Shown here one piece after another: positions 50,597-58,786 of a stretch of DNA of 64,000 nucleotides (position 1 is its first letter; each line of letters opens with the position of its first letter). The DNA lies in assembly GCF_030817535.1 (NCBI RefSeq), contig NZ_JAUSZL010000002.1, positions 8,494,001 through 8,558,000 of the forward strand. Reading direction: 5' to 3'. Source of the stretch: Streptomyces sp. V3I8. Its GTDB lineage: Bacteria > Actinomycetota > Actinomycetes > Streptomycetales > Streptomycetaceae. The notes under the pieces are model-generated. The model saw nothing but the letters and a program-made list of their open reading frames with translations. It made no database searches and was not told the origin of the DNA. A program made the position numbers and the translations under genes.

Positions 50597-51871
50597 TCAG
50601 GACGAAACCGTCTGGAGGCTGCGCTCCGGCGCCGGTACGTGGACCTTCCCCATGACGAATCCGCTGCGCACGCGGGCCGGCATGCGGTTCAGCGGGATCC
50701 GCAGGTCCTGTGCCGGCACGTCGTACTCCAGGCGCGCCAGCCGTGGGCCGAGGGCCGACAGCAGTGCGACCGTCACGTCCTCACCGGGGCAGCGGTGACC
50801 GGCCGCCGGGTCGCCGCCGCCCTGCGGGACGAGTTCGTCGCGCCGCGGCGGCCGGCCGAGGAAGCGGCGGGGGTCGAAGGTGTACGGCTCGTCCCAGAGC
50901 CCGGGGTCGTGGTTCTGCCCGAACAGGTCGAGCAGGACCAGGGAGCCGGCCGGGACCAGCTCGCCCCGCCACCGCAGGTCGGCGACGGCGAGCCCGCCGA
51001 CGAAGGGCGCGAAGGGGTAGAAGCGCCGCAGCTCGTGGGCGAACGCCACGGCGTATGCGGGGTCGTCCTCGCGCAGCCGTTCCCGGACCTCCGGGCGGTG
51101 GTGCAGGGCGTGACCCGCGTACGCGACGAACCAGCACACCGCGACGGTCGGACGGATGACGTTGAGGATTTCGACGGCGGCCGTGTGCGGGTCGAGGAAC
51201 TCGCCGTCGGCGTCCCGGTGCCGCACGATCGCGTCCAGCGCCGAACCGGCCGGCGCGGTGGCGATCCCCGCGCGGACGTCCTCGACCAGCTGTCCCAGCC
51301 ACGCCTCGCAGCGGCCCCGCGCACGACGGGCACGCCAGTGGCGCGGCCCGGCCGTGGCGAACCCGTCGACCATGGCGACCAGGTCCCCGGCCACCTCGTC
51401 GGCGTCGAGGAGGGGGATTCCCACCCACCGGCAGACGCCGCGGGTCAGGACCCGGCTCGCCTCGTCGAAGAGGACGACCGCCGGCCGGCCCGGCCAGGAG
51501 GCCACGGTCTCGTCCCACGCCGCGGTGACGCGCTCCACCAGGCCGGCCACGGCCTTCGGCCCGGTGAGCAGGGACAGGAACATCTCCTTGCGTACGCGAT
51601 GGCCCCGCCCGTCCAGGGTGTGCACGGCTCCGTGGCCGAACAGCGTGCTCAGCACCGGTTCCGGCAGCGCGGCCCGGCGCTCCACATGCCGTTCGTCGTA
51701 GAAGAACCGCACGGCGTCCGGACCCCGCAGGGCCACGGCGTGCCGTCCCATCAGCCGGGCGCGCACGACCGGGCCGTCGGTGCGGCTCCACCGGTCGGGC
51801 AGCCAGGTGTACCCCTTGGTGAGGAGAGCGGGAGAACTGTCGAGGAGCGGAGGGCGCGCGCTGTCGGTCAT
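50597..51871 (-). CDS. CYP152-type P450 (fatty-acid peroxygenase)
   Basis: A 424-aa P450 of the hydrogen-peroxide-dependent CYP152 group. ILNVIRPTVAVCWFVAYAGH has the conserved Arg240-Pro241 that binds the substrate carboxylate in P450-BSbeta (Arg242-Pro243). The ExxR is ELRR (280-283) and the haem loop VPQGGGDPAAGHRCPGEDVT places Cys361. Such enzymes hydroxylate fatty acids at alpha/beta or decarboxylate them using H2O2, needing no redox partner. The ATG at 51871 has a weak ribosome site. The divergent gene has a sigma-B-type promoter. Confidence 0.9.
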   Translation of the reverse strand: MTDSARPPLLDSSPALLTKGYTWLPDRWSRTDGPVVRARLMGRHAVALRGPDAVRFFYDERHVERRAALPEPVLSTLFGHGAVHTLDGRGHRVRKEMFLSLLTGPKAVAGLVERVTAAWDETVASWPGRPAVVLFDEASRVLTRGVCRWVGIPLLDADEVAGDLVAMVDGFATAGPRHWRARRARGRCEAWLGQLVEDVRAGIATAPAGSALDAIVRHRDADGEFLDPHTAAVEILNVIRPTVAVCWFVAYAGHALHHRPEVRERLREDDPAYAVAFAHELRRFYPFAPFVGGLAVADLRWRGELVPAGSLVLLDLFGQNHDPGLWDEPYTFDPRRFLGRPPRRDELVPQGGGDPAAGHRCPGEDVTVALLSALGPRLARLEYDVPAQDLRIPLNRMPARVRSGFVMGKVHVPAPERSLQTVSS

Positions 51872-51972
51872 GCGCGCCGAGTGCCCGCCTGCCTCCGGCG
51901 GGAAACGCGGCCTCCCGCGCGTCGGACACGAACGGCCCCGTGACGCGCCGTACGAGGTTCTCCGCTCCGACA

Positions 51973-51997
51973 GGATTGCCCGGCGGGGTACGGGTAC
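51973..51997 (+). promoter_or_regulatory. Sigma-B-type stress promoter
   Basis: GGAT (51973-51976), a 15-bp spacer and GGGTAC (51992-51997) fit the S. coelicolor sigma-B consensus GNNT-N14-16-GGGTAY. It stands 53 bp upstream of the DUF4383 start and could drive the three genes to 54151. Confidence 0.6.
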
Positions 51998-52049
51998 TCG
52001 CCGCGCACGGGCGCTCACCCTGGCGCCCCCGACGGAGGGCCGAACGGGC

Positions 52050-52508
52050 ATGACGACACACACACGCAACGCGAACACGACGCGAACCCCCGTGCAGCAG
52101 GCGGCGTTGCTGGTAGGGGTGGTGTTCCTGCTGGTGGGGGTCCTGGGATTCATCCCGGGGATCACCACGGACTACGACACGATGAAGTTCGCCTCGCACG
52201 AATCGGGCGCCGAACTGCTCGGGATCTTCCAGATATCCGTCCTGCACAACCTCGTGCACCTGGCGTTCGGCGTGGCGGGCGTCGCGCTGGCCCGTACCGC
52301 CTCCGGAGCCCGTACGTACCTGCTCGCGGGCGGTGCCGTGTACCTGGTGCTGTGGCTGTACGGCCTGTTCGTCGGCCACCACAGCGGAGCCAACTTCGTG
52401 CCGCTCAACACCGCCGACGACTGGCTGCACTTCGTCCTGGGCATCGGCATGATCGCCCTGGGCGCGCTCCTCACCCGCTCCCGCTCCCGCACCGGCGTCG
52501 GGAGGTGA
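52050..52508 (+). CDS. DUF4383 domain membrane protein
   Basis: A 152-aa four-helix protein. QQAALLVGVVFLLVGVLGFI, then IPGITTDYDTMKFASHESGA, LGIFQISVLHNLVHLAFGVA and the final WLHFVLGIGMIALGALL are the canonical DUF4383 blocks; it is closer to the family core than the copy at 16769. Function unknown. A sigma-B-type promoter upstream suggests stress induction. The ATG at 52050 has GGAGGGC ten bases upstream. It probably forms an operon with the next two genes. Confidence 0.88.
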   Translation: MTTHTRNANTTRTPVQQAALLVGVVFLLVGVLGFIPGITTDYDTMKFASHESGAELLGIFQISVLHNLVHLAFGVAGVALARTASGARTYLLAGGAVYLVLWLYGLFVGHHSGANFVPLNTADDWLHFVLGIGMIALGALLTRSRSRTGVGR

Positions 52509-52514
52509 CCGCGG

Positions 52515-52976
52515 ATGGCTTCCAGGAAGCTGTGGCTGACGGCTGCGGGGCTCGCCGCAGCCGCGGTCGTCGCGCGCCGGGCGCGAACGGACCAGTCCCC
52601 ACCGGCCACCACCGACAGGTGGCTGACGGTGACGGTCAACCGCCCGCCCGGTGAGGTGCAGGCCGACAAGCTGCCCGCACCGCTGCAGGAGTACGGCGAC
52701 CGCATCGAGACACGGACCGGCGCCGCGCCGGGCGACCGCGGCACCGAACTCGCCGTACGGTTCAAGGAGGCGCCGTCGGCCGCCGCGCAGTCGGCGACCG
52801 CGCGCGTCACCGGCAACGACCCGCGCCAGGACCTGCGCGTCGCCCTGCGCGAGGCGAAGGCCCTGCTGGAGGCCGGTGAGGTCATGCGCCCCGACGAGCC
52901 GACCACGCGTCCCACCCCCGGTGGAAAACTCGTCGGGCTGCTGAGCCGGCGTGCGAGCGGGGAGGGAGTGCTGTGA
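52515..52976 (+). CDS. Hypothetical protein, small N-terminal membrane segment
   Basis: A 153-aa protein. A short hydrophobic start (LWLTAAGLAAAAVVARR) leads to a soluble part with RWLTVTVNRPPGEVQADKLP, TELAVRFKEAP and the end PTPGGKLVGLLSRRASGEGV. The pattern recalls SRPBCC/cyclase-like proteins that accompany formaldehyde-dehydrogenase-type genes, but the match is weak. It starts 6 bp after DUF4383 and its stop overlaps the next start by 4 bp (GTGA), so it is operonic. Confidence 0.65.
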   Translation: MASRKLWLTAAGLAAAAVVARRARTDQSPPATTDRWLTVTVNRPPGEVQADKLPAPLQEYGDRIETRTGAAPGDRGTELAVRFKEAPSAAAQSATARVTGNDPRQDLRVALREAKALLEAGEVMRPDEPTTRPTPGGKLVGLLSRRASGEGVL

Positions 52977-54151
52977 AAGCACTGTGCTGGGAAGGCGTGA
53001 ACAAGCTCGGGGTCGAACAGGTGTCGGATCCGATCCTGCAGAACGACCAGGACGTCATCGTACGGATGATCGCGGGCACCACGTGCGGTTCCGATCTCCA
53101 CCTCATCGGCGGTTACATCCCCTTCATGCGGGCCGGGGACGTCATCGGGCACGAGTTCATCGGTGAGGTCGTGGAGGTCGGTACCGGGGTCCGCCGGCAC
53201 ACCGTGGGCGACCGGGTGGTGGTCTGCTCCTTCGTCGGATGCGGCCGGTGCTGGTACTGCGCCAACGACCTGTGGTCGCTGTGCGACAACACCAACACCA
53301 ACCCCGGCATCGGACAGGCCCTCTTCGGGGCCGACACCGGCGGGATCTTCGGCTACTCGCACGCCATGGGCGGACTGCGGGGCAGCCACGCCGAGTACGT
53401 GCGGGTGCCCTTCGCCGACTACGGCGCCTTCCCGGTGCCGGAGGGCATCGACGACACGAGCGCCCTGTTCGTGTCGGACTCGGTGCCGACGGGATGGATG
53501 GGCGCCGACCTGGCGGGCGTGAAACCGGGCGACGTGGTCGCGGTCTGGGGCTGTGGGGCCGTCGGCCAGATGGCGGCCCGCGCCGCGATGCTGATGGGCG
53601 CGGAACGGGTGATCTCCATCGACCGGATCCCGGAGCGGCTGGCGATGACCGAGCGGCACATCGGCAGCGAGGTCATCGACTACACGGCGACCGACGTCGG
53701 CGCGGAACTGCGGGAGCGCACCGGTGGCCGGGGCCCGGACGTCTGCATCGAGGCCGTCGGCATGGAGGCGCACAGCGACAACAGCCTCGTTCACGCCTAT
53801 GACCAGGTGAAACAGCAGCTGCGACTCCAGACGGACCGGCCCACCGCCGTCCGGCAGGCCATCCACGCCTGCCGCAAGGCCGGCACGGTCTTCATCCTGG
53901 GCGTCTTCGCCGGTGCCGTCGACAAGTTCCCGCTGGGCGCGGTGATCAACAAGGGTCTGACGGTGCGCGGCGCCCAGATGCACGGCCAGCGGTACATACC
54001 GATGCTCCTGGAGCGGATGGCGGCGGGGGAGCTGAGCACCTCGCACCTGGCGACCCACACCGTGTCCCTGGACGAGGCACCGCGGGCCTACGACATGTTC
54101 AAGCACAAGACCGACGGCTGCGTCCGCGCCGTCATCCGGCCGGGCGGCTGA
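52973..54151 (+). CDS. Zinc-dependent MDR alcohol/formaldehyde dehydrogenase-like
   Basis: A 392-aa medium-chain dehydrogenase. Catalytic zinc ligands are in TTCGSDLH (Cys38) and GHEFIGEVVEVG (His-Glu). The structural zinc loop is CSFVGCGRCWYCANDLWSLC, and the NAD motif is VAVWGCGAVGQMAARAAMLM. The long insertion before the C-terminus (DNSLVHAYDQVKQQLRLQTD) is typical of glutathione-independent formaldehyde dehydrogenase-like proteins. It oxidises small aldehydes or alcohols with NAD. The GTG at 52973 is coupled to the preceding gene. Its 3' end overlaps the convergent ctaG by 20 bp. Confidence 0.9.
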   Translation: MKALCWEGVNKLGVEQVSDPILQNDQDVIVRMIAGTTCGSDLHLIGGYIPFMRAGDVIGHEFIGEVVEVGTGVRRHTVGDRVVVCSFVGCGRCWYCANDLWSLCDNTNTNPGIGQALFGADTGGIFGYSHAMGGLRGSHAEYVRVPFADYGAFPVPEGIDDTSALFVSDSVPTGWMGADLAGVKPGDVVAVWGCGAVGQMAARAAMLMGAERVISIDRIPERLAMTERHIGSEVIDYTATDVGAELRERTGGRGPDVCIEAVGMEAHSDNSLVHAYDQVKQQLRLQTDRPTAVRQAIHACRKAGTVFILGVFAGAVDKFPLGAVINKGLTVRGAQMHGQRYIPMLLERMAAGELSTSHLATHTVSLDEAPRAYDMFKHKTDGCVRAVIRPGG

Positions 54152-55001
54152 CCCCCGCGGCCCGGGGCTCCCGGGCCGCACGCCCGCCGGGCGCCGGCCG
54201 CCCGCCCCCGCCGCGCCGGCGGGGGCGGGCGCGTCCTCGCGAGGCGTACCAGCCGGCTCCCAGGACCATGGCCAGGGCCGCCTCCACGACGTCGCCGCCG
54301 TAGTACATCCACTGGGCCCCCGCGTGCAGGTCGGCCGCGCTGAACGCGGTACCGGGCGGGGGTACGGCGTACAGGGTCCTGGCCAGTACGCCGTGCGCGG
54401 CGCCGACGGCCAGCAGGACGGCGCCGCGCACGGCGAGGCCCCACCGCCGGCGTACGGGATCCAGCTGGCACACGGCGAAGGTGAACAGCAGCCCGGCCGT
54501 CAGCAGGTGCACGTGCACCAGGGCGTGCGTCACGGGTTGCCGCCGTGCGGACGCGAAGAGCCCGGTGCGGTAGAGCAGCCACATGCCGCCCGCATCGAGC
54601 AGGGCCGCGACCGGTGGGCAGAGCAGCAGGCCGACCGGGCGGGAGTGCGCGAGGACCAGCAGGCCCCGGCGCGCGGCACCCGGTGCGAGGGCCCGCAGGG
54701 TGAGGGTGAGCGGACGGGCCAGGACGAGGAGCAGCGGGGCCACCATGCCCACGGCGAGATGCTGGACCATGTGCGCGGTGAACGGCTCCGCGGGCGGTCC
54801 TCCCACCGCCGCCCAGGCCACCGCGGCCCCACCGGCGGTGAACGCCCCGTCCCGCCACCGGGGCCAGACGTCCCCGCGGCGCCGCAGACGCCCGGCGGCC
54901 ACCAGGTAGGCGACGGCCGCCGACAGCGCCGCCGCGACGGAGAACCACTCGACCGCGGTGGGACCCGGGGCGCCGCCCGGGTGGACGTGCGCGAGCGTCA
55001 T
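54132..55001 (-). CDS. ctaG: Cytochrome c oxidase assembly protein, CtaG type
   Basis: A 289-aa protein with seven hydrophobic helices (caa3_CtaG family). FTAHMVQHLAVGMVAPLLLV, the HALVHVHLLTAGLLFTFAVC block and DLHAGAQWMYYGGDVVEAAL carry the conserved His/Met residues thought to handle copper. An Arg/Pro/Gly-rich tail follows. It helps metallate cytochrome oxidase. The ATG at 55001 overlaps the DUF2243 stop (ATGA). An isolated oxidase subunit I lies 3.8 kb away at 58787. Confidence 0.9.
   Translation of the reverse strand: MTLAHVHPGGAPGPTAVEWFSVAAALSAAVAYLVAAGRLRRRGDVWPRWRDGAFTAGGAAVAWAAVGGPPAEPFTAHMVQHLAVGMVAPLLLVLARPLTLTLRALAPGAARRGLLVLAHSRPVGLLLCPPVAALLDAGGMWLLYRTGLFASARRQPVTHALVHVHLLTAGLLFTFAVCQLDPVRRRWGLAVRGAVLLAVGAAHGVLARTLYAVPPPGTAFSAADLHAGAQWMYYGGDVVEAALAMVLGAGWYASRGRARPRRRGGGGRPAPGGRAAREPRAAGVSRPAG
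54157..54179 (+). terminator. Terminator hairpin inside the ctaG 3' end
   Basis: GCGGCCCGGG (54157-54166) and CCCGGGCCGC (54170-54179) form a 10-bp stem with a 3-nt loop, 5 bp after the dehydrogenase stop and within the last codons of the convergent ctaG. Confidence 0.65.
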
Positions 55002-55489
55002 GCCGCCGGGCCGGCAGCGGTGGTCCGGGCCGCGCGGACCGCCAGGCCCGCCCCGATCAGCAGCAGGAGCACGGCGGCGATGTTCCACGCCCAGTCGTAC
55101 GGGGTGACGTCCACGCCGTAGCGGATCCGGTGCAGACGCAGCAGCTTGTGGTCCACGATCCCGTCGAACAGCTGGAAGGCCCCCAGGCCCAGGAAAAGAC
55201 CCGCCCGGGCATGCGCCGGCGAGAGGGCGTGGCGGCGGCGCAGATCGGCGTACAGGAAGAAGCCGGCGACGAGCATCAGCAGCTCGGCGGTGTGCAGCAG
55301 GCCGTCGGAGAGCAGGCCCACGCCGGTGGTCGAGCGGTCGTAGAAGTGGTGCCAGTGCAGGACCTGGTGGAAGACGATCACATCGACCGCGGCCATCACG
55401 GCGATCCCGATCATGGCACACACGGCCATTGACCTGCGGGGTTCGCAGTGCGCGGGCGGGGTGACCACCGACCTGTCCGACGGCTTCAT
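54998..55489 (-). CDS. DUF2243 domain membrane protein
   Basis: A 163-aa four-helix protein. VIVFHQVLHWHHFYDRSTTG is the His-rich DUF2243 signature, LHTAELLMLVAGFFLYADLR is the second helix, and LGAFQLFDGIVDHKLLRLHR the third with further His. The abundance of conserved His suggests metal binding. It is often found beside CtaG, as here with a 4-bp overlap, so the pair likely serves oxidase copper or haem supply. A CTGCCA-repeat lies in its leader (55511-55540). Confidence 0.87.
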   Translation of the reverse strand: MKPSDRSVVTPPAHCEPRRSMAVCAMIGIAVMAAVDVIVFHQVLHWHHFYDRSTTGVGLLSDGLLHTAELLMLVAGFFLYADLRRRHALSPAHARAGLFLGLGAFQLFDGIVDHKLLRLHRIRYGVDVTPYDWAWNIAAVLLLLIGAGLAVRAARTTAAGPAA

Positions 55490-55557
55490 GGACGTGTGCC
55501 TTCCTGTCGTGCTGCCACTGCCACTGCCACTGCCGCTGCTCCGGCGCCGGTCGCACC

Positions 55558-55596
55558 ATCGGCGTCCGCAGCCCTTCGCGGGCTGCGGACGCCGAT
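55558..55596 (-). terminator. Very strong terminator hairpin of hemerythrin operon
   Basis: A perfect 17-bp stem: 55558-55574 pairs with 55580-55596 around TTCGC. It lies 18 bp beyond the hemerythrin stop. Confidence 0.85.
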
Positions 55597-55613
55597 GTGC
55601 CGCACGGGCGTGA

Positions 55614-56204
55614 TCAGCCGTTACCCATGGCCTTGCGGACCGCGTCGCGGGTGCGGTCCATCAGGGCCGCGACCGGTCCGAGCGCCATGTTCGCCGCCGC
55701 GGACTCCACACCGGGGTGAGGGCGGGTGGGCGCCATGGCCTCGGCCGCCTTGACGCCCTTGGCCAGCGAGGCGAGCCCCGCGGTGTCGGTGCTGCGCCGG
55801 ATGTGGGTGAACTCGTAGCGCTCCTCCGCCCGGGCGTGCTCCTGGACGTCGGCCCGCAGCGCCAGCAGTTGCGCCATGAACTTCGGGTCGTTCGTGTCCA
55901 TGTCGTCCAGCGCGCTCAGCGTCTCCTTCGCCGACCGCTCCTCGGCGAGACGGTCGTCCACGACCTGCTCACCGCCGGTGACGTTCCGGCGCACGAACGG
56001 GTGCACCACCTCCTCCTCCGCCGTCTCGTGGACGGCGAGGAGCCGCACCAGGCGGCGGAAGGCATCCTGCCGGGCGTCGCCCCCGGCGGCCTCGACCTCG
56101 TCGAAGAGGTTGCGGATGTCACCGTGCTGGCGCATGAGCAGGGCCACCACATCGGTGTCCGGAGCGGCGTCGTCGCCGGCCTGCGGGGTCTGCAGCTCGG
56201 TCAT
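55614..56204 (-). CDS. Hemerythrin HHE domain protein
   Basis: A 196-aa protein. DTDVVALLMRQHGDIRNLFD is helix 1 with the HxxxR metal motif. LLAVHETAEEEVVHPFVRRN gives the H-x3-E-x4-H pattern and VQEHARAEERYEFTHIRRST the last His/Glu set. A di-iron site for O2, NO or redox sensing is expected. It begins 11 bp after the ferritin-like gene, with GAGGAGA as ribosome site; the two are co-transcribed. Confidence 0.92.
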   Translation of the reverse strand: MTELQTPQAGDDAAPDTDVVALLMRQHGDIRNLFDEVEAAGGDARQDAFRRLVRLLAVHETAEEEVVHPFVRRNVTGGEQVVDDRLAEERSAKETLSALDDMDTNDPKFMAQLLALRADVQEHARAEERYEFTHIRRSTDTAGLASLAKGVKAAEAMAPTRPHPGVESAAANMALGPVAALMDRTRDAVRKAMGNG

Positions 56205-56215
56205 GACCGGTCTCC

Positions 56216-57415
56216 TCACTTGCCGCGCAGGGCGGGGTCGGGGTGCTCGCCCTCGGTCTCGATGCGGTACTCGCGCCCGAACATCTCGTCGTGCTGCGTC
56301 ATCACCCGCTCGCTGGGCGCCGCCTCACCGCCGTGGATGTCCTCCTGCATCTTCTCGAACCGCTCGTGCTGCTCGCGCACATAGCCGGCACCCAGCGTGG
56401 TCAGGTCCATCTGCGTGTCCAGCAGCTCGCGCAGATACTGCTTGTTCGGCTCGAATGTCAGCACGTTCGGCAGCTCGGGCGCCAGGACCGACTGCGGGTC
56501 GCGTCCGTCGTGCCTGCGCATCAGGTCGCAGGCGAGGTGCAGGTGTTCCAGCTCCATGTTCAGGTGCAGCTCCCAGATCGCCTTGATCCGGGGGTCGCTC
56601 TCCTGCTCCATGAAGGAGTAGTAGAGGTAGCACTCGTTGTACTCGTGGTTGACGAGCTGCTCCCACCACGTCTCGCCCGGGTCCACGAGGGACTCGTAGT
56701 GGGTGACGTGCTCCTCCTCGATGAGCCCGATCTCCTGGTAGAGCTGGCGGGCGATCGGCTCCATGTAGGTGGGGCCGGTGTTCATGTAGAAGTTCATGGT
56801 CTGCTGCTCCGTCGACATGATCGTCAGCGCGTGCAGCTTCGACAGCGGGTCCGTCCGAGTCTTGTCGTACGGGTCACGGACGTTGTCCACCGGGTTGCGG
56901 TGATGGAATTTCGTGGGCCGGCCCGGCATGACCTCGGTGAGGCCGTCGACGATCGCGTCCGCCTTGCGGTGCTCGATCATCTCGTACAGGTTCGCGTACC
57001 GGTACAGGTGGTCGAAGTCCTCCAGCACACCGAACTGGTACGCCTGTGTGAGGTACGGGTCCGGCTCCATACGGGCGACCCAGGCGGTGAGGTCCACGGC
57101 CACCTGCTCGTAGGCGATCGTCGTCTCCAGCACGGACGACACCCCGGGCAGCAGCCAGTTCACCACCTTCTGCTGCTGCGCCTCGATGTAGCGCGTACGG
57201 GCCAGCTGGCGCTTCACCTCGGGGTCGACGGTGTTGCGGGCCAGCATGTGGCTGAACATGATCGCCTCGACCTCGATGCCGTTCATCGTGATGATGCGGC
57301 AACGGGTGTACGGGTCGCAGTGGTCGGGATCGATGGGGGCGACGTTCAGCTCACGCCAGTTCCTGAGCTGGCGGTCCAGCGGAATGCCGCGTTGCTCCAG
57401 GGGGTTGAAGGTCAT
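56216..57415 (-). CDS. Ferritin-like superfamily protein, probable di-iron
   Basis: A 399-aa mostly helical protein with scattered metal-ligand patterns: GIEVEAIMFSHMLARN, IAYEQVAVDLTAW, IGLIEEEHVTHYES (E-E-E-H-x-x-H) and LNMELEHLHLACDLMR (E-x-x-H). These fit a ferritin-like four-helix di-iron core embedded in extra helices. I know no function for it. Co-transcription with hemerythrin suggests iron-oxygen chemistry under stress. The ATG at 57415 has TGGAGG upstream. Confidence 0.75.
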   Translation of the reverse strand: MTFNPLEQRGIPLDRQLRNWRELNVAPIDPDHCDPYTRCRIITMNGIEVEAIMFSHMLARNTVDPEVKRQLARTRYIEAQQQKVVNWLLPGVSSVLETTIAYEQVAVDLTAWVARMEPDPYLTQAYQFGVLEDFDHLYRYANLYEMIEHRKADAIVDGLTEVMPGRPTKFHHRNPVDNVRDPYDKTRTDPLSKLHALTIMSTEQQTMNFYMNTGPTYMEPIARQLYQEIGLIEEEHVTHYESLVDPGETWWEQLVNHEYNECYLYYSFMEQESDPRIKAIWELHLNMELEHLHLACDLMRRHDGRDPQSVLAPELPNVLTFEPNKQYLRELLDTQMDLTTLGAGYVREQHERFEKMQEDIHGGEAAPSERVMTQHDEMFGREYRIETEGEHPDPALRGK

Positions 57416-57450
57416 CCGTTGCCTCCAGGGCGGTCGATGGTGAGTACGCA

Positions 57451-57475
57451 GTCCCCCTCGATACGGAAAACAGTC
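57451..57475 (-). promoter_or_regulatory. Candidate sigma-B-like promoter of the ferritin-hemerythrin operon
   Basis: On the minus strand GACT (57475-57472), a 15-bp spacer and GGGGAC (57456-57451) approximate GNNT-N14-16-GGGTAY, about 36 bp before the start at 57415. The -10 deviates at one base. Confidence 0.4.
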
Positions 57476-57535
57476 ACCGCAGGAGTGAGGGAATGAGCGC
57501 GGACCGTGTGCGCCCGTGGTGACGCCCCGCACTTC

Positions 57536-57560
57536 GTTTGCCGTACGCCCCGGTGGGGAC
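57536..57560 (+). promoter_or_regulatory. Candidate sigma-B-like promoter of the DUF1360 gene
   Basis: GTTT (57536-57539), a 15-bp spacer and GGGGAC (57555-57560) resemble a sigma-B site, 48 bp before the start at 57608. One -10 base deviates. Confidence 0.4.
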
Positions 57561-57607
57561 CCGGCTGACGATGAGCACCACCAGCGGGACAGGAGTGGGT
57601 ACCGCCC

Positions 57608-58147
57608 ATGGGCACAGCAGCTGAGAACGGCCTCGCGGGACGTCTGCACGGCTTCCTCCGAGGCACGAAGCACGCGTATTCGGCGGGGCACGAGCGGCCC
57701 CTCGGGGGTTATCTGACGGCCATGGCCGGCTTCGGCGCCTACACGGCCGCCTGGGCGACGGCGGTACGGCTCAGCGGGCGCCGTCTGCCCGAGCGCCCGG
57801 AGCCCGCGGACCTGGCACTGACCGCGGTGGCCGCCTTCCGGCTCAGCCGGCTGCTGAGCAAGGCCGCGGTGACCAGTCCGCTGCGCGCCCCCTTCACGCG
57901 GTACGTCGGCCCGCAGGGCCCGGCCGAGCTGCACGAGGAGGCGCGGACCGGGAACGGCGGGGACACCGTCGGGGAGCTGATGACCTGCCCGTTCTGCACG
58001 GGCGTGTGGATGGTCTCGACCTTGACCGCCGGCCAGCTGCTCTGGCCCCGCGCCACCCGTACCGCCATGGGCGCGCTCACCGCGCTGGCCGGTGCGGACG
58101 CACTGCAGCTGACGTACGCGGCGCTGGTGGACAGGACCACCGGGTGA
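57608..58147 (+). CDS. DUF1360 domain membrane protein
   Basis: A 179-aa protein. LGGYLTAMAGFGAYTAAWAT and TAVAAFRLSRLLSKAAVTSP are followed by the DUF1360 hallmark ELMTCPFCTGVWMVSTLTAG, whose CPFC pair is invariant. Sporulation-associated YjcA-like proteins share this module; function unknown. The ATG at 57608 has CAGGAG upstream. Its TGA overlaps the GTG of the next gene (GTGA). Confidence 0.88.
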   Translation: MGTAAENGLAGRLHGFLRGTKHAYSAGHERPLGGYLTAMAGFGAYTAAWATAVRLSGRRLPERPEPADLALTAVAAFRLSRLLSKAAVTSPLRAPFTRYVGPQGPAELHEEARTGNGGDTVGELMTCPFCTGVWMVSTLTAGQLLWPRATRTAMGALTALAGADALQLTYAALVDRTTG

Positions 58148-58710
58148 GTGCGGTGGGAGAGGGTACCCGCGGCGGCATGATGAAGCGAGCACTGTGGCAG
58201 GGGCTGGTCGCCGGAGCGGCCGGAGGGGTCGTCATGACCCTCGGCGAGAAGATCGAGCAGGCCGTCACCGGCCGGCCCGACTCCCATGTGCCCGCCCGGG
58301 TGCTCCAGCGGCTGACCGGGCTCCCGGAACGCCCCGGGACCCAGCCGCTGCCGCTGAACTGGGCCATGCACCACGGCCAGGCCGCCCTCCTGGGCGTACT
58401 GCGCTCCGTCATGGCGCACAGCGGGCTGCGCGGACCGGTCGCGTCCGCCAAGTTCGCCGTCGTGCGCCTCACCAACGACCAGATCCTCGAGAACGCGACC
58501 GGCGTGGGTGCCCCGCCCGCCACCTGGCCCCGCCGGGAGCTGGTCGTGGACGTCCTGCACAAGGCCGTGTACGCCTTCGCCACCGGGGTCGTCGCCGACG
58601 CCCTGGCGGCCCGCGGCGGCCCCGGTCCCGGACAGCGCCACGCCGCCCTCCGGCCGGGCCGTCACGCCGGCGTGGGCCCCCTGCCGCGCAGGGACGCCTA
58701 CGGCCGGTGA
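58144..58710 (+). CDS. Small membrane protein, YagU/DUF1440-like
   Basis: A 188-aa protein with ALWQGLVAGAAGGVVMTLGE as first helix, NWAMHHGQAALLGVLRSVMA, and a late helix HKAVYAFATGVVADALAA. A His-His pair and a charged loop suggest the YagU (DUF1440) type, but the match is loose. The GTG at 58144 is coupled to DUF1360; an internal ATG at 58177 is the alternative, preceded by GGGTAC at 58161-58166, a possible second sigma-B -10. Confidence 0.65.
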   Translation: MSAVGEGTRGGMMKRALWQGLVAGAAGGVVMTLGEKIEQAVTGRPDSHVPARVLQRLTGLPERPGTQPLPLNWAMHHGQAALLGVLRSVMAHSGLRGPVASAKFAVVRLTNDQILENATGVGAPPATWPRRELVVDVLHKAVYAFATGVVADALAARGGPGPGQRHAALRPGRHAGVGPLPRRDAYGR

Positions 58711-58717
58711 CCCGTAC

Positions 58718-58755
58718 GCCGCCGGCCGGGACGGGGCTGCGTCCCGGCCGGCGGC
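58718..58755. terminator. Bidirectional terminator
   Basis: A perfect 15-bp stem (58718-58732 with 58741-58755) and an 8-nt loop between the convergent 58710 and 58787 stops. Confidence 0.85.
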
Positions 58756-58786
58756 GCGGTTCCTCATCTGTACGTACTGCCGGTGC

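Noticed and set aside
58161..58166. GGGTAC inside the YagU-like gene as a firm sigma-B promoter
   Set aside because: A GNNT lies 15 bp upstream, but the site is within a translationally coupled coding region, so it is kept only as a possibility in that gene's note.
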